In this document: one piece after another, positions 16,813-25,827 of the stretch | Layout of the letters: each line of letters opens with the position of its first letter | Numbering within the stretch: position 1 is the stretch's first letter | Source of the DNA: Cystobacter fuscus DSM 2262 | Lineage (GTDB): Bacteria > Myxococcota > Myxococcia > Myxococcales > Myxococcaceae | Assembly: GCF_000335475.2 (NCBI RefSeq) | Contig: NZ_ANAH02000004.1 | Coordinates: 434,001 to 498,000 of the forward strand | Direction: 5' to 3' | Length of the DNA stretch: 64,000 nucleotides | The notes under the pieces: generated by a model | What the model saw: only the letters and a program-made list of their open reading frames with translations | Database searches by the model: none | Told to the model about the DNA's origin: nothing | Program-made: the position numbers and the translations under genes

Positions 16813-17574
16813 ATGGCGAGACAGGCGGGTCGTCGGGCCGCGCGGGCGCGGGACTTCATGGCGTTGATGGACCGGCTGCGCATCATCGAGGACGAGGCGG
16901 CGGAACAGGCGTTGCTCGAGGAGCTCAAGCGCGTCGAGCGTCCCCTCATCCTCTCCTTCGTCAACGCGCACGCGGTGAACCTGGGGTGGGAGCAGCCGGG
17001 CATGTTGGAGGGGCTGCTGCGCTCGGACGTGCTGCTGCGCGATGGCATCGGGGTGAAGCTGGGCCTGCGGGCCTTCCACCGGCGCTACGGGCTGAACATG
17101 AATGGCACGGACTTCATCCCGCGCATCGCCCGGGCGTACGCGGGGCGGAGCGTGGCGCTGTTCGGCACGCGCTCGCCGTGGTTGGACAACGCGCGGCGCA
17201 CGCTGGAGGAGTGGGGCCTGAAGGTGGTGGCCTGCCACGAGGGGTTTGATCCGCCGGAGACCTACTTGCGGCTCGCCGCCGAGTCCAGGCCGGACCTCAT
17301 CCTCATGGCCATGGGTATGCCCAAGCAGGAGGAGATCTCCGTGAAGCTGCGCGAGGCCCTGTCGCACCCGGTGCTCATCGTCAACGGGGGCGCGGTGCTG
17401 GACTACATCGGGGGCAAGGTGCCGCGGGCGCCGCTGGTGATGCGCCAGACGGGCATGGAGTGGCTCTTCCGTCTGGCAGTGGAACCCCGGCGGTTGTTCC
17501 GCCGTTACGTGGTGGGCATTCCCGTCTATTTCACCCACGTGGCCGAGGTTCGCCTGTCATCGCTCCGCAAGTGA
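16813..17574 (+). CDS. epsA: WecG/TagA/CpsF-family glycosyltransferase (EpsA-like)
   Basis: 253 residues with the family landmarks: FVNAHAVNL, the DGIGVK motif, NGTDFIPRIA, a Rossmann-like GRSVALFGTRSPWL, and NGGAVLDYIGGKVPRAP. These enzymes add a sugar such as ManNAc or a uronic acid derivative to a lipid-linked acceptor on the cytoplasmic face of the inner membrane. In M. xanthus, epsA (WecG/TagA type) stands at one end of the EPS locus beside epsB, which fits this position. Here it is on the plus strand and separated from the GH44 gene by three lipid/ligase-type genes. Confidence 0.85.
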   Translation: MARQAGRRAARARDFMALMDRLRIIEDEAAEQALLEELKRVERPLILSFVNAHAVNLGWEQPGMLEGLLRSDVLLRDGIGVKLGLRAFHRRYGLNMNGTDFIPRIARAYAGRSVALFGTRSPWLDNARRTLEEWGLKVVACHEGFDPPETYLRLAAESRPDLILMAMGMPKQEEISVKLREALSHPVLIVNGGAVLDYIGGKVPRAPLVMRQTGMEWLFRLAVEPRRLFRRYVVGIPVYFTHVAEVRLSSLRK

Positions 17575-17742
17575 TGAGCCAGACACCGGGAGGAGACCCG
17601 CGCGCGAGGCCGTGTCCTTGGACAGACACGGCGAGGGCTCGGGGCGGGACAGCGTGGCGCGGCGGACGGAAGGGTTGAACGGGAGGGCGAGCCCGGGCGC
17701 GTTGTGAGGGATTGGGAAGTCTGCGTTGTTTGAACGCTTCCC

Positions 17743-18936
17743 ATGCCCCCCTCCACAGACATCGCCCTTCAGGTCTTCCTGCCCCACCAGGTCTTCCTGC
17801 CCCACCAGGTCTTCCTGCGCACCCGGTCCTTCAAGGCCCTGGATGGGCTGAGAGCACTGGCCATCCTCGCCGTGGTCTTCTACCACGTGTCCGACTGGCG
17901 AGAGGGCTTCGTGGGCCGCTTCTATTTGAGCGTCTCGCTCTTCTTCGCCATCAGCGGCTTCCTCATCACCACGCTGCTGCTGCGCGAGCGCGACGCCACC
18001 GGAAGCATCGCGCTCACGAAGTTCTACGCCCGGCGCTCGCTGCGCATCTTTCCGCTCTACTACGCCGTGTGCGCGCTCTACATCGTGCTCGTGGCCGGAT
18101 TCGAGCAGGACGTGCTGGTGCGCGCCACGTTCTTCGACAACGTGCGCTACTACCTCACGTACACGTCGAACTGGTTCATCCCGCTGGGCGAGGGCCGCAT
18201 CGTCTTCTTCTTCGCCTGGAGCATGGCCACCGAGGAGCAGTTCTACCTGTTGTGGCCGTGCGTGGTGCGCCACTTCAAGCGCCGCGGCGGCCCGGTGGTC
18301 TTCATGGTGGGCCTGCTGCTCTTGGGGTTGCTCGCCGACTGGGGCGTGCGCTCCGGCGTGCTCGACACCCGCTGGCTGTGGGTGCGCATGCTCGACAGCA
18401 TCTCCATCTCCATCTGCATGGGGTGCCTGGCGGCGTACCTGACGCACTTCCCGCGCTCCTTCGAGTGGACGTGGAAGGTGCTCGGCCAGTCGTGGAGCGT
18501 CCCGGTGCTCGTCGTGCTGGCGGCCGCCGCGGTGCGCTACCAGGAGACGCCGCTTTGGGTGTCCTCGCTGCTGTTCACCGCCCTGGTGGTGGCCATGTGC
18601 ATCCGGCCCCGCCACGTGCTGGCGCCGCTCGTGGATCACCCGGTCCTTGGCTACGTGGGCTCCATCACCTACGGCGTCTATTTGATGCACATGCTCTCGC
18701 TGCACCTCGTGCGCCGCCTGGTGCCGCAGCACCTGGTGCCCTACCCGCTGGTGCTGCACTTCGTGCTGACGCTGGCCGTGAGCATCGGCCTGGCCACGTT
18801 GAGCTACCGCTATTTCGAGACGCCTTTTTTGAGGCTCAAGAATCGCTTCGACTGGCGCGGCGAGGCGTCCCCTTGTCCGCAAGCCCGGTCCCCGGTGGTG
18901 CCATCCGGGGTGGGTGCTCCGGTGAGCCCGGGGTAG
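17743..18936 (+). CDS. Acyltransferase family 3 (OafA-like) membrane protein
   Basis: 397 residues with about ten membrane helices. Family motifs are ALDGLRALAILAVVFYHV (with the conserved His), SLFFAISGFLITTLL, and SMATEEQFYLLWP. Such proteins transfer acetyl or longer acyl groups to sugars or lipids across the inner membrane. The predicted N-terminus is unusual: it contains the repeat VFLPHQVFLPHQVFL, encoded by an 18-bp tandem repeat, and has no good ribosome site, so the true start could lie slightly downstream. It heads an acyltransferase, ATP-grasp and desaturase group inside the EPS locus and may acylate the polymer or a lipid. Confidence 0.88.
   Translation: MPPSTDIALQVFLPHQVFLPHQVFLRTRSFKALDGLRALAILAVVFYHVSDWREGFVGRFYLSVSLFFAISGFLITTLLLRERDATGSIALTKFYARRSLRIFPLYYAVCALYIVLVAGFEQDVLVRATFFDNVRYYLTYTSNWFIPLGEGRIVFFFAWSMATEEQFYLLWPCVVRHFKRRGGPVVFMVGLLLLGLLADWGVRSGVLDTRWLWVRMLDSISISICMGCLAAYLTHFPRSFEWTWKVLGQSWSVPVLVVLAAAAVRYQETPLWVSSLLFTALVVAMCIRPRHVLAPLVDHPVLGYVGSITYGVYLMHMLSLHLVRRLVPQHLVPYPLVLHFVLTLAVSIGLATLSYRYFETPFLRLKNRFDWRGEASPCPQARSPVVPSGVGAPVSPG
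17770..17818 (+). repeat. 18-bp tandem repeat, 2.7 copies
   Basis: The unit CAGGTCTTCCTGCCCCAC occurs at 17770-17787 and 17788-17805 without change and as a partial 13-nt copy at 17806-17818. It lies in the first codons of the acyltransferase gene and adds six residues per unit. Slippage here could change length in frame. Confidence 0.8.
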
Positions 18937-18996
18937 GCGAGTTGGGGTAGGTTGCTCGCCGGGGGGGACATGGGTCCCTCGACGAGGAGCTCCATC

Positions 18997-20277
18997 ATGA
19001 CGACACCCGCTCGGCCACCCATCCTGCTGACGATGGCCGACTACTACGGCACGCTGGCGGCGGTGCGCAGCCTGGGCCGGCTCGGCATCCCCATCACCAT
19101 GGCCGAGTCCAAGCTGCTCGCGCCCGCGCGCTGGAGCCGCTACGTGACGCGGCGGGTGAGCTGCCCGAGCGTGGGGGACTCGGACGCCTTCATGGAGTGG
19201 CTGGTGCGCTTTGGCGAGCGCGAGCCCGGCCACGTGCTCTACCCCACGAGCGACGACATGGCGTGGCTGTTCGCCCTGCACCGCGAGGAGCTCGCGCGCC
19301 ATTTCCAGATGTACCAGCCGGACGTGAGCGCCATCTACGGGCTGCTCAACAAGCAGCGGCTGCACGACCTGTGCGAGGGCGTGGGGCTGGACGTGCCGGA
19401 CACCTGGTTCCCCGAGGACGAGGCCGCGGTGGAGCGCGTGGCGGCCCAGGCGCGCTTCCCGGTGCTGCTCAAGCCGCAGACTCAAATTCTCTTCGAGAGC
19501 CACGTGAAGGGCGCGCAGGTGGAGCGCGCGAGCGAGTTGTTGCCGCGCTACCGCGAGTTCCTCGAGCGCAACCAGTACGGGCGCAAGCTGCTCGCGTATG
19601 ATCCGCGGGCCAACCGGCCCATGGTGCAGGCCTTCTACACGGAGGCGGCGCAGAACATCTTCAGCCTGAGCGGCTTCGTGGACCGCACGGGCGAGCTGTT
19701 CGTGGCGCGCGGGGCGCTCAAGGTGTTGCAGCGGCCGCGCAAGCTGGGCATCGGCTTGTGCTTCGAGGAGGTGCCGGTGGACGAGGCGCTGGCGGAGAAG
19801 GTGCGCCAGCTGTGCAAGAAGCTCGGCTACCACGGCACGTTCGAGGTGGAGTTCATCCGCGTGGGCGGGCGGCAGCTGCTCATCGACTTCAACCCGCGCT
19901 TCTTCAGCCAGATGGGCTTCGACGTCGCGCGGGGCATGCCGCTGCCGTTGTTCGTCTACGAGGCGGCGGGTGGCAACGAGGAGCGGCTGGCCCAGGTGGC
20001 GCGCGAGGCGCTCGCGTGGAAGGGCACGGGCCAGTACATCTACTGCCACCGGGGCATCTTCGAGCTGCTCTTGCGCGCGCAGGGGTTGTCGGGCCGGCTG
20101 TCCTCGCAGGAGGTGCGGCAGTGGCGCGAGTGGTACGCGCGTCACAGCGAGCGCGCGGTGGACGCCGTCATCGACATCGGGGACTGGGTGCCGTGGGTGG
20201 TGGACGTGGCCATGCACCTGCGCTTCTACGCGCGCCACCCCAAGAGCTTCATCCGCACCATGGTGTTGGACAAGTAG
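18997..20277 (+). CDS. ATP-grasp family ligase (carboxylate-amine ligase type)
   Basis: 426 residues from the ATG at 18997, which has GAGGAG seven bases upstream. The N-terminal part is a pre-ATP-grasp fold, followed by ATP-grasp elements: FPVLLKPQTQ (ATP-binding lysine), a charged region with VQAFYTEA, and the metal-binding FEVEFIRVGGRQLLIDFNPRF. Enzymes of this kind join a carboxylate to an amine using ATP. The substrate is unknown. The neighbours are a membrane acyltransferase and a fatty-acid desaturase, so an amino-acyl or lipid-amide modification is conceivable (inference). Cytoplasmic; no signal peptide. Confidence 0.85.
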   Translation: MTTPARPPILLTMADYYGTLAAVRSLGRLGIPITMAESKLLAPARWSRYVTRRVSCPSVGDSDAFMEWLVRFGEREPGHVLYPTSDDMAWLFALHREELARHFQMYQPDVSAIYGLLNKQRLHDLCEGVGLDVPDTWFPEDEAAVERVAAQARFPVLLKPQTQILFESHVKGAQVERASELLPRYREFLERNQYGRKLLAYDPRANRPMVQAFYTEAAQNIFSLSGFVDRTGELFVARGALKVLQRPRKLGIGLCFEEVPVDEALAEKVRQLCKKLGYHGTFEVEFIRVGGRQLLIDFNPRFFSQMGFDVARGMPLPLFVYEAAGGNEERLAQVAREALAWKGTGQYIYCHRGIFELLLRAQGLSGRLSSQEVRQWREWYARHSERAVDAVIDIGDWVPWVVDVAMHLRFYARHPKSFIRTMVLDK

Positions 20278-20470
20278 GCCCGCCGGGTCCGAGGTGGCTC
20301 CCGGGGCGTGCTTCCCTGGCCGCCGGGCCACCTGGGGAGGATGAAGCTTCCCTCCGCTTTGTCCATCCCGGGAGCGCGGGGCTTTCTTGTATGCTCCGCG
20401 TCATTTCCCGCCGCTGCCGCGCCGTCCTCCTCCTGGAGGGGGGTTCGGACGGCTCCTTCACGGAAAACGC

Positions 20471-21355
20471 ATGACCCTGTTCCGGTATCGCGAAGACCGA
20501 ATCCCCGTCCTGCTGTTCCTGTGCGTGTTCGCGCTGGATCTGACGGTGTACTTCCTGGCGAGCAACTGGTGGTTGCCCATCCTGTGGTTCGGCGCGCTCA
20601 TCATCCCGAAGGGGTGGATCTGCTCGTGGAACCACAATCACCAGCACCTGCCCATGTTCCGTCACACGCTGCCCAACCGCCTGCTGGAGGTGGTGTTCGG
20701 CTTCCAGACGGGAATCACCTCGCACGCCTGGTTCCTGCACCACGTGGTGGGCCACCACAAGAACTACCTGGACCAGGACAAGGACGAGTCGCGCTGGAAG
20801 CGCGATGACGGGTCGACGATGGGCGAGGTGGAATACTCGCTCAAGACGGCGCTCACGGCCTATCCGCGGGCCTTGCGCGTGGGCCTGGAGCAGCCCCAGC
20901 ACCGCAAGGCGCTGCGCACCTTCGTGGGCATGGCCGCGCTGCAGGTGGTGCTGCTGGGCGTGCTCTTCTGGCACAACTGGTACAACGCGCTCTTCGTCTT
21001 CCTGGTGCCCATGGCGGTGTCGCTCTACGTGACGGTGTGGGCCACCTACTTCCACCACGTGGGCCTGGAGACGGACGACCACAACCAAGCCTCGTACAAC
21101 ATCCTCCATCGGGGCTACAACCTGATGACGGGCAACCTGGGCTACCACACCGCGCATCACTCGCGGCACGGCCTGCACTGGTCGAAGCTGCCCGAGTTGC
21201 ACGCGCAGCTCGCGCGCGACATCCCCCCCAATCTCTACCGCCAGCCGGGCATCCCCTTCGTGTGGCGGGGCTCCGAGGCCAAGCTGGAGCTGAGCAGCGA
21301 GCAGGTGGAAGCGCTCGCGGCCTCCGCCGTGTCGCCCAAGCGGGCCGCGGCCTGA
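20471..21355 (+). CDS. Membrane fatty-acid desaturase
   Basis: 294 residues with hydrophobic helices and three histidine boxes that hold the di-iron centre: HNHQH, HHVVGHHK and HTAHHSRHGLHW. Such enzymes introduce double bonds or hydroxyls into acyl chains at the inner membrane. The start at 20471 gives the family-like N-terminus; the open frame upstream (from 20387) looks non-coding. It is the last gene of the plus-strand group and converges on the GH44 gene. Its position beside an acyltransferase and an ATP-grasp ligase suggests a shared lipid product. Confidence 0.88.
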   Translation: MTLFRYREDRIPVLLFLCVFALDLTVYFLASNWWLPILWFGALIIPKGWICSWNHNHQHLPMFRHTLPNRLLEVVFGFQTGITSHAWFLHHVVGHHKNYLDQDKDESRWKRDDGSTMGEVEYSLKTALTAYPRALRVGLEQPQHRKALRTFVGMAALQVVLLGVLFWHNWYNALFVFLVPMAVSLYVTVWATYFHHVGLETDDHNQASYNILHRGYNLMTGNLGYHTAHHSRHGLHWSKLPELHAQLARDIPPNLYRQPGIPFVWRGSEAKLELSSEQVEALAASAVSPKRAAA

Positions 21356-21418
21356 GTCACCCGGGGAGGGGCCTCGCGAGAGGGGCCGCTCTCCCGCGCC
21401 GGGCCGCGCGGTGGCCGC

Positions 21419-24223
21419 CTACCGCGCGAGCTTCAGGTCCAGCACGGACATGGACCAGGGCGGCAACACCAGCTGCACGCTGTTGCCCGACGTCAGGAAG
21501 GTCCGGTTCTCGGAGAAGCCCGCCGGCCCGCCCCGGTAGCCGAACACCCGCACGCTCTCGACGTTGCCGCACCCCTTGAACTCCACCTGGGTGGTGCGCG
21601 CCGTGTCCGCGTCCAGGTTGAGCGCGACGGAGACCATGTGCTCGCCGCTGTCATCGCGCGAGGCGAACAGCGACGTCGTCCGGGCGTCCGCGGGCTTGTC
21701 GAAGCGCGAGGGCACGTAGTGGTCGAGGAAGCGGCCGCCCTGGCCATCGAAGTTGCGGAACGCGCGGAACGCCCAGAAGGCGGGGCTGTTGCGGGGCGGG
21801 TAGGTGAACATGAAGGCCGAGGTGATGCCCTGCTCGGCGAAGCGTCCGAGCGCCTCGGCCTGCGCGAGCCCGCCGCTCATGTGCGTGGTGGCGCCGAAGT
21901 TGTACTCGCCGATGGAGATGCCCCGCTTGGGGTAGTACTCGGCGATCCACCGCTTGAGGCGGGGGATGAGCTCCACGGTGTCCTCGATCCACGACTCGTC
22001 TTCGTACGAGGGGTCCCACAGCGCGCGCACCGAGCGGATGCGCCGCGCGGAGGTGTCGGCATCGGTGGCGCCCCGCTCCTCCATGCCCATGCCCTTGCCC
22101 TGGGGGTAGAAGTGGACGTCCACCACGTCGAGGATGCGGGTGCCCGTCTGCTGCTCGTGCTCGCGCAGCTTCTTGAGGTACCAGGGCAAGAGCGCGAGGT
22201 TGCCGTGCGCCTTGATGTCCTTCTTGTTGCCGCCCGGAGCCAGGTCCGCCGCCGAGTGGAAGTAGTTCGTCCAGCCCCACTCGGCCGGGCCGGCGATGAC
22301 GGCGTCGGGGTCGGCTTTGCGCACGGCGGAGCCGTAGGCGATGGTGCGCTCGAGCAGCTCGTCATAGGTGACGGGCTCCGGGTGCACGTCGCGGTGCGTG
22401 GTGTTCCAGAGCATCGGCTCGTTGTCGAGGATGTACATCTGGACGCTGCGCCCGCGCTTCTTGTCCTTCTCGCGCAGCGAGCGCACCCACTCGTGGATGA
22501 AGGAGGGAGGGGCCTCGACGCTCGTCTGGGTGGGCTCGGGCGGGGGCAGGGCCTCGCCCGAGGACGTGAGCCCATTGCCGGCCTCGGGCACGTCCGGATC
22601 CATCTTCTGCTGGGGGCCGAAGAGCGAGCGGGGAAAGCTCGTGGAGGTGGCGTCCTTGGCCACCCAGCCGATGAGGGGCACGGTGAGGGCGGACTGGAGC
22701 CCGTGCTGGAGGTTGGCCTGGAGGAAGCTGTCGGCGGTGTAGTCGGGGCGGGTGCCGAGGACGACGTTGCGGAAGTACCAGTCGTTGGCCGTGTTCCAGA
22801 CGTTGCCAATCTTCCAGTTGTAGCGGGAGCTGGCGTTGCCTCCCCAGCGGCGCGCGGTGGCGCCCAGCTCCCACTGGTGGGACTCCTTGAGCTCGCGCAG
22901 GTTGCTGAAGGCGATGCCGTAGATGAGCGGGCTGATGGAGTGGCCGGGCGCGGTGCAGTCCACCACCACGCGCGGGCCCTTGGCGTTGCCGAAGCCCGGG
23001 CGGGCGCCTCCCCCCGTGGCGGCGGGAGCGGGCGTGGGAACGGGCGAGGGAGCGGGATAGGAAGGAGTCGGGCGGGGAGGGCTTGCCGTCTGGGCGACGG
23101 CGGGAGGGGGCCGGGGCGGCGGCGGCGGGGTGGCGCGGTCGGCGAGCCGCGCGAGGCCCAGCTGGCTGATCTCCACCCAGTCCTCGCCCACCGGCTTGTA
23201 GGCGCGCAGCACGAGCTGCGTGAAGGCTTCCTTGCGCGGGTTGAGCTCGCTCATGGGGATGAACACCTGCGTCCAATCCCCATCGCGGGCGACGACGTGT
23301 GCGTCGGACACGCGCACGCGATGGAAGAGCGTCTCGCCATCGGAGTCCAGCCGCACCTCGAGGAAGTCCCCGAAGCTCTTGGGCGCGCGGTAGCGCAGCG
23401 TGAGGCCGCCGTAGTCGGTCCCGAGCTCCCTCTTGGACAGGCTCCACCCACCGAACTTGTGCAGGCGCAGCTTCGCGGGCGATGCGCTCTCCAACTCGTG
23501 CTCGGCCCACCCCCGGTCTTCCCAGCCCGGGAGCAGGCCGTTGTCGTAGGCCAGGTCCATGGGCTCGACGACGGCGCCGGAGGGGGCCGCGCTGGCCTGC
23601 GACTCCTGTGAGGGGCTGGCGGTGTCCAAGGCGGGCGTCATGCCGCCGGGCGCGGTGAGGCCCAGCTCTTCGATCTCCACCCAGTCCGTGCCCACGTTCT
23701 TGTAGGCGCGCAGCACGACGCTGCTGAACTCGGCCTGTTTGGGATTGAGCTGCTCGAGCGGGATGAAGAGCTGGACCTGGTCCCCGTCGCGGCGCGCCAC
23801 GTGGCTCGCGTTCACCTTCACGCGGGGGAAGATCGTCTCGCCCTCCGTCTCCAGCCGCACCTCGAGGAAGTCGCCGAAGTCCGCGGGGGCGCGGTAGCGC
23901 AGCGCGAGTCCTCCGAACTCCCCCTGGAGGCCCTTCTTGCGCAGCATCCAGCCGCCCATCTTGTCCATGCGCAGCCGGGCCGGGCCGGGGGGCTTGAGCT
24001 CGCGCTCGGACCAGCCCTCGTCGACCCATCCCTCCATCAAGTACCCCCGGCTCCAGAGGGCCTCGGTGATGGCGGGGATGTCATAGACGCTCGCGCCGGC
24101 ACTGGCTTCCTGGGAGGAGGAGCCGCGCTTGCACGAGGCGAGCAGGGGCGCGCCCAGACAGACGCCGGACAGGAGGGCGACGCGGGACCAGCGGCCGCGC
24201 CATGACGAGAAGACGGGCCGCAT
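21419..24223 (-). CDS. epsB: GH44-type glycoside hydrolase lipoprotein (EpsB-like)
   Basis: 934 residues. The signal peptide ends in lipobox LLASC. Two related modules of about 140 residues follow (DEGWSERELKPPGPARLRM and DRGWAEHELESASPAKLRL are equivalent points), probably carbohydrate-binding. A Pro-rich linker then leads to a GH44-like catalytic domain with acid/base Glu in LDNEPMLW and nucleophile Glu in ISIGEYNFG. GH44 enzymes cut beta-1,4-glucans or xyloglucan. In M. xanthus, EpsB is a predicted glycoside hydrolase of the EPS locus, so it may trim or release the polymer. The ATG overlaps the upstream gene's stop (TGATG), and the frame upstream of it is a shadow. Confidence 0.85.
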   Translation of the reverse strand: MRPVFSSWRGRWSRVALLSGVCLGAPLLASCKRGSSSQEASAGASVYDIPAITEALWSRGYLMEGWVDEGWSERELKPPGPARLRMDKMGGWMLRKKGLQGEFGGLALRYRAPADFGDFLEVRLETEGETIFPRVKVNASHVARRDGDQVQLFIPLEQLNPKQAEFSSVVLRAYKNVGTDWVEIEELGLTAPGGMTPALDTASPSQESQASAAPSGAVVEPMDLAYDNGLLPGWEDRGWAEHELESASPAKLRLHKFGGWSLSKRELGTDYGGLTLRYRAPKSFGDFLEVRLDSDGETLFHRVRVSDAHVVARDGDWTQVFIPMSELNPRKEAFTQLVLRAYKPVGEDWVEISQLGLARLADRATPPPPPRPPPAVAQTASPPRPTPSYPAPSPVPTPAPAATGGGARPGFGNAKGPRVVVDCTAPGHSISPLIYGIAFSNLRELKESHQWELGATARRWGGNASSRYNWKIGNVWNTANDWYFRNVVLGTRPDYTADSFLQANLQHGLQSALTVPLIGWVAKDATSTSFPRSLFGPQQKMDPDVPEAGNGLTSSGEALPPPEPTQTSVEAPPSFIHEWVRSLREKDKKRGRSVQMYILDNEPMLWNTTHRDVHPEPVTYDELLERTIAYGSAVRKADPDAVIAGPAEWGWTNYFHSAADLAPGGNKKDIKAHGNLALLPWYLKKLREHEQQTGTRILDVVDVHFYPQGKGMGMEERGATDADTSARRIRSVRALWDPSYEDESWIEDTVELIPRLKRWIAEYYPKRGISIGEYNFGATTHMSGGLAQAEALGRFAEQGITSAFMFTYPPRNSPAFWAFRAFRNFDGQGGRFLDHYVPSRFDKPADARTTSLFASRDDSGEHMVSVALNLDADTARTTQVEFKGCGNVESVRVFGYRGGPAGFSENRTFLTSGNSVQLVLPPWSMSVLDLKLAR

Positions 24224-25827
24224 CACTCGCCGTCCACGTCCCGGCGCGGGAAGACGCGGGCGGGGATGCCCACGGCCACGCTGTCGGGCGGCACGTCCTG
24301 GAGCACCACCGCGTTGGCGCCGATGCGCGAGCGGGCCCCGATGGTGATGGGGCCGAGGATGCGCGCGCCGGCGCCCACCCACACGTCGTCCTCGATGGTG
24401 GGGTAGCCATCATCCTTGGCGGTGCCCACGGTGTTGTTGCCGTAGAAGCGCACGCGGTTGCCAATCTTCGCGTCGCCGCCGATGACGGTGCCCAGGCTGT
24501 GGACGAAGTAGACGCCGGTGCCCAGCTGCACGTCCTTGCCAATCTCCACGCCGAGCAGCGCCGTCTGGGCCACGCGCAGCGCGTGGTTGCCCATGGGAAT
24601 GCCCAGGCCCCGCGCCGCCTCGCGCAGCCGCTGCAGCGCGAGCACCCGGTAGCCGTCCGACGTGAGCACCATGGCGGCCACGGCCTTGGGGCTCGCCTGG
24701 CCGTGGTGCTCCGAGCGCGTCGCCTCCAGCGCGTCCTCCTGGAGCGCCTGGACGAGCCGCCGCACCTGGCCGGGCCCGCCCGCGCTGAGGGCGAAGCGCG
24801 CCACGTGCCGCGCCGCCTGGCCCAGCGAGCCCGCCTCGGCGCGCGCCCCGCGCAGGTACTCCATGGCGTACGTCACCGAGGTGCCCATGAAGGCCAGCTT
24901 CGCGTAGCCCGCCTCGTCGGCCCGCCGCGCCGCGCCCATCACCGCCTCCGTGAGCGGACGCGTGGCCTCGGGCGCCACCACCGCGGCGGCGAGCAGCGGC
25001 CGGGCCAGCGGGTTCATCTCGAAGAGGAAGCGCCACGGGTCCACCTGCGGCACGTCCGGGTGCTTGTCCGCCACGCGCGAGTCGAAGACGCCATAGCGGT
25101 GGGCGCGCTTGAGCCACTTCTCGTAGCTGGTGTGATCCGAGCCGTGCAGCACGTGCGCGGCGGCGCAGAACTCGAAGCGGCAGCCGGCCTTCTCCAGGCG
25201 CACGCCCAGCTCGATGTCCTCGGACTGGCCCAGGCTCTTGTCGAAGCCGCCCGCGGCCACGTAGTCCGCGCGCCGGAAGGACACGTTGCCGGTGAAGAGC
25301 TGCCAGCCGTGGGCGCGCCGCTTGGGGCCGCTCAGGCTCGCGGCGATGCGGTTGTTGAGCCAGGCGTACCAGCGCTCGAACAGCGGCATGTCGGAGATGG
25401 AGGGATCCGGGCGGATTCCCCCCAGCACCACGTTGCGCGAGCCCTGGGGGTGGCGCGCCAGGTGCCGGGCGAGGAAGTCCTCGGCCACCTGCATGTCGTC
25501 GTCGGTGATGAGGACGATGTCGCCCCGGGCCGCGAGCACGCCCCGGTGGCGCGCGGCCGCCGCGCCGGCGTTGGCCTGCGTCTCCACCCGGAGGGTATAG
25601 GGCAGCGAGAGCTTCTCCAGCACGGGCGCCACCGGCTCGCGCGAGCCGTCATCCACCACCACCACCTCGAAGTCCGAGGGGGGCAGCGTCTGGCGGGCGA
25701 GCTGGTGGAGCAGGCGCTGGATGAGATCCGCGCGGTTGTAGGTGGCAACGACCACACTCAGCCGCGGGCGCGAGGCCTCGGGCCGAGGAGGAACAACGGC
25801 GCCAGGGGCGCCGGAAGCTGCGTTCAT
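24223..25827 (-). CDS. Fusion of GT2 glycosyltransferase and serine-acetyltransferase-like domain
   Basis: 534 residues. The N-terminal half is a GT-A family 2 transferase: SVVVATYNRADLI, VVVVDDGS, the metal motif DDD (LITDDDMQV), and SEDIELGVRL. From about residue 370 it becomes a left-handed beta-helix acyltransferase of CysE type, with hexapeptide turns such as IGKDVQLGTGVYFVHSLG and IGARSRIGANAVV. One polypeptide would thus add a sugar and acetylate the product or precursor. In M. xanthus these activities are, as I recall, separate neighbouring genes (epsD and epsC). Both ends overlap neighbours by a few bases, so it is tightly inside the operon. Confidence 0.88.
   Translation of the reverse strand: MNAASGAPGAVVPPRPEASRPRLSVVVATYNRADLIQRLLHQLARQTLPPSDFEVVVVDDGSREPVAPVLEKLSLPYTLRVETQANAGAAAARHRGVLAARGDIVLITDDDMQVAEDFLARHLARHPQGSRNVVLGGIRPDPSISDMPLFERWYAWLNNRIAASLSGPKRRAHGWQLFTGNVSFRRADYVAAGGFDKSLGQSEDIELGVRLEKAGCRFEFCAAAHVLHGSDHTSYEKWLKRAHRYGVFDSRVADKHPDVPQVDPWRFLFEMNPLARPLLAAAVVAPEATRPLTEAVMGAARRADEAGYAKLAFMGTSVTYAMEYLRGARAEAGSLGQAARHVARFALSAGGPGQVRRLVQALQEDALEATRSEHHGQASPKAVAAMVLTSDGYRVLALQRLREAARGLGIPMGNHALRVAQTALLGVEIGKDVQLGTGVYFVHSLGTVIGGDAKIGNRVRFYGNNTVGTAKDDGYPTIEDDVWVGAGARILGPITIGARSRIGANAVVLQDVPPDSVAVGIPARVFPRRDVDGE

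Noticed and set aside
17557..20331. Long minus-strand frame under the acyltransferase and ATP-grasp genes
   Set aside because: His/Arg/Gln-rich shadow without motifs; the plus-strand genes have full domain evidence.
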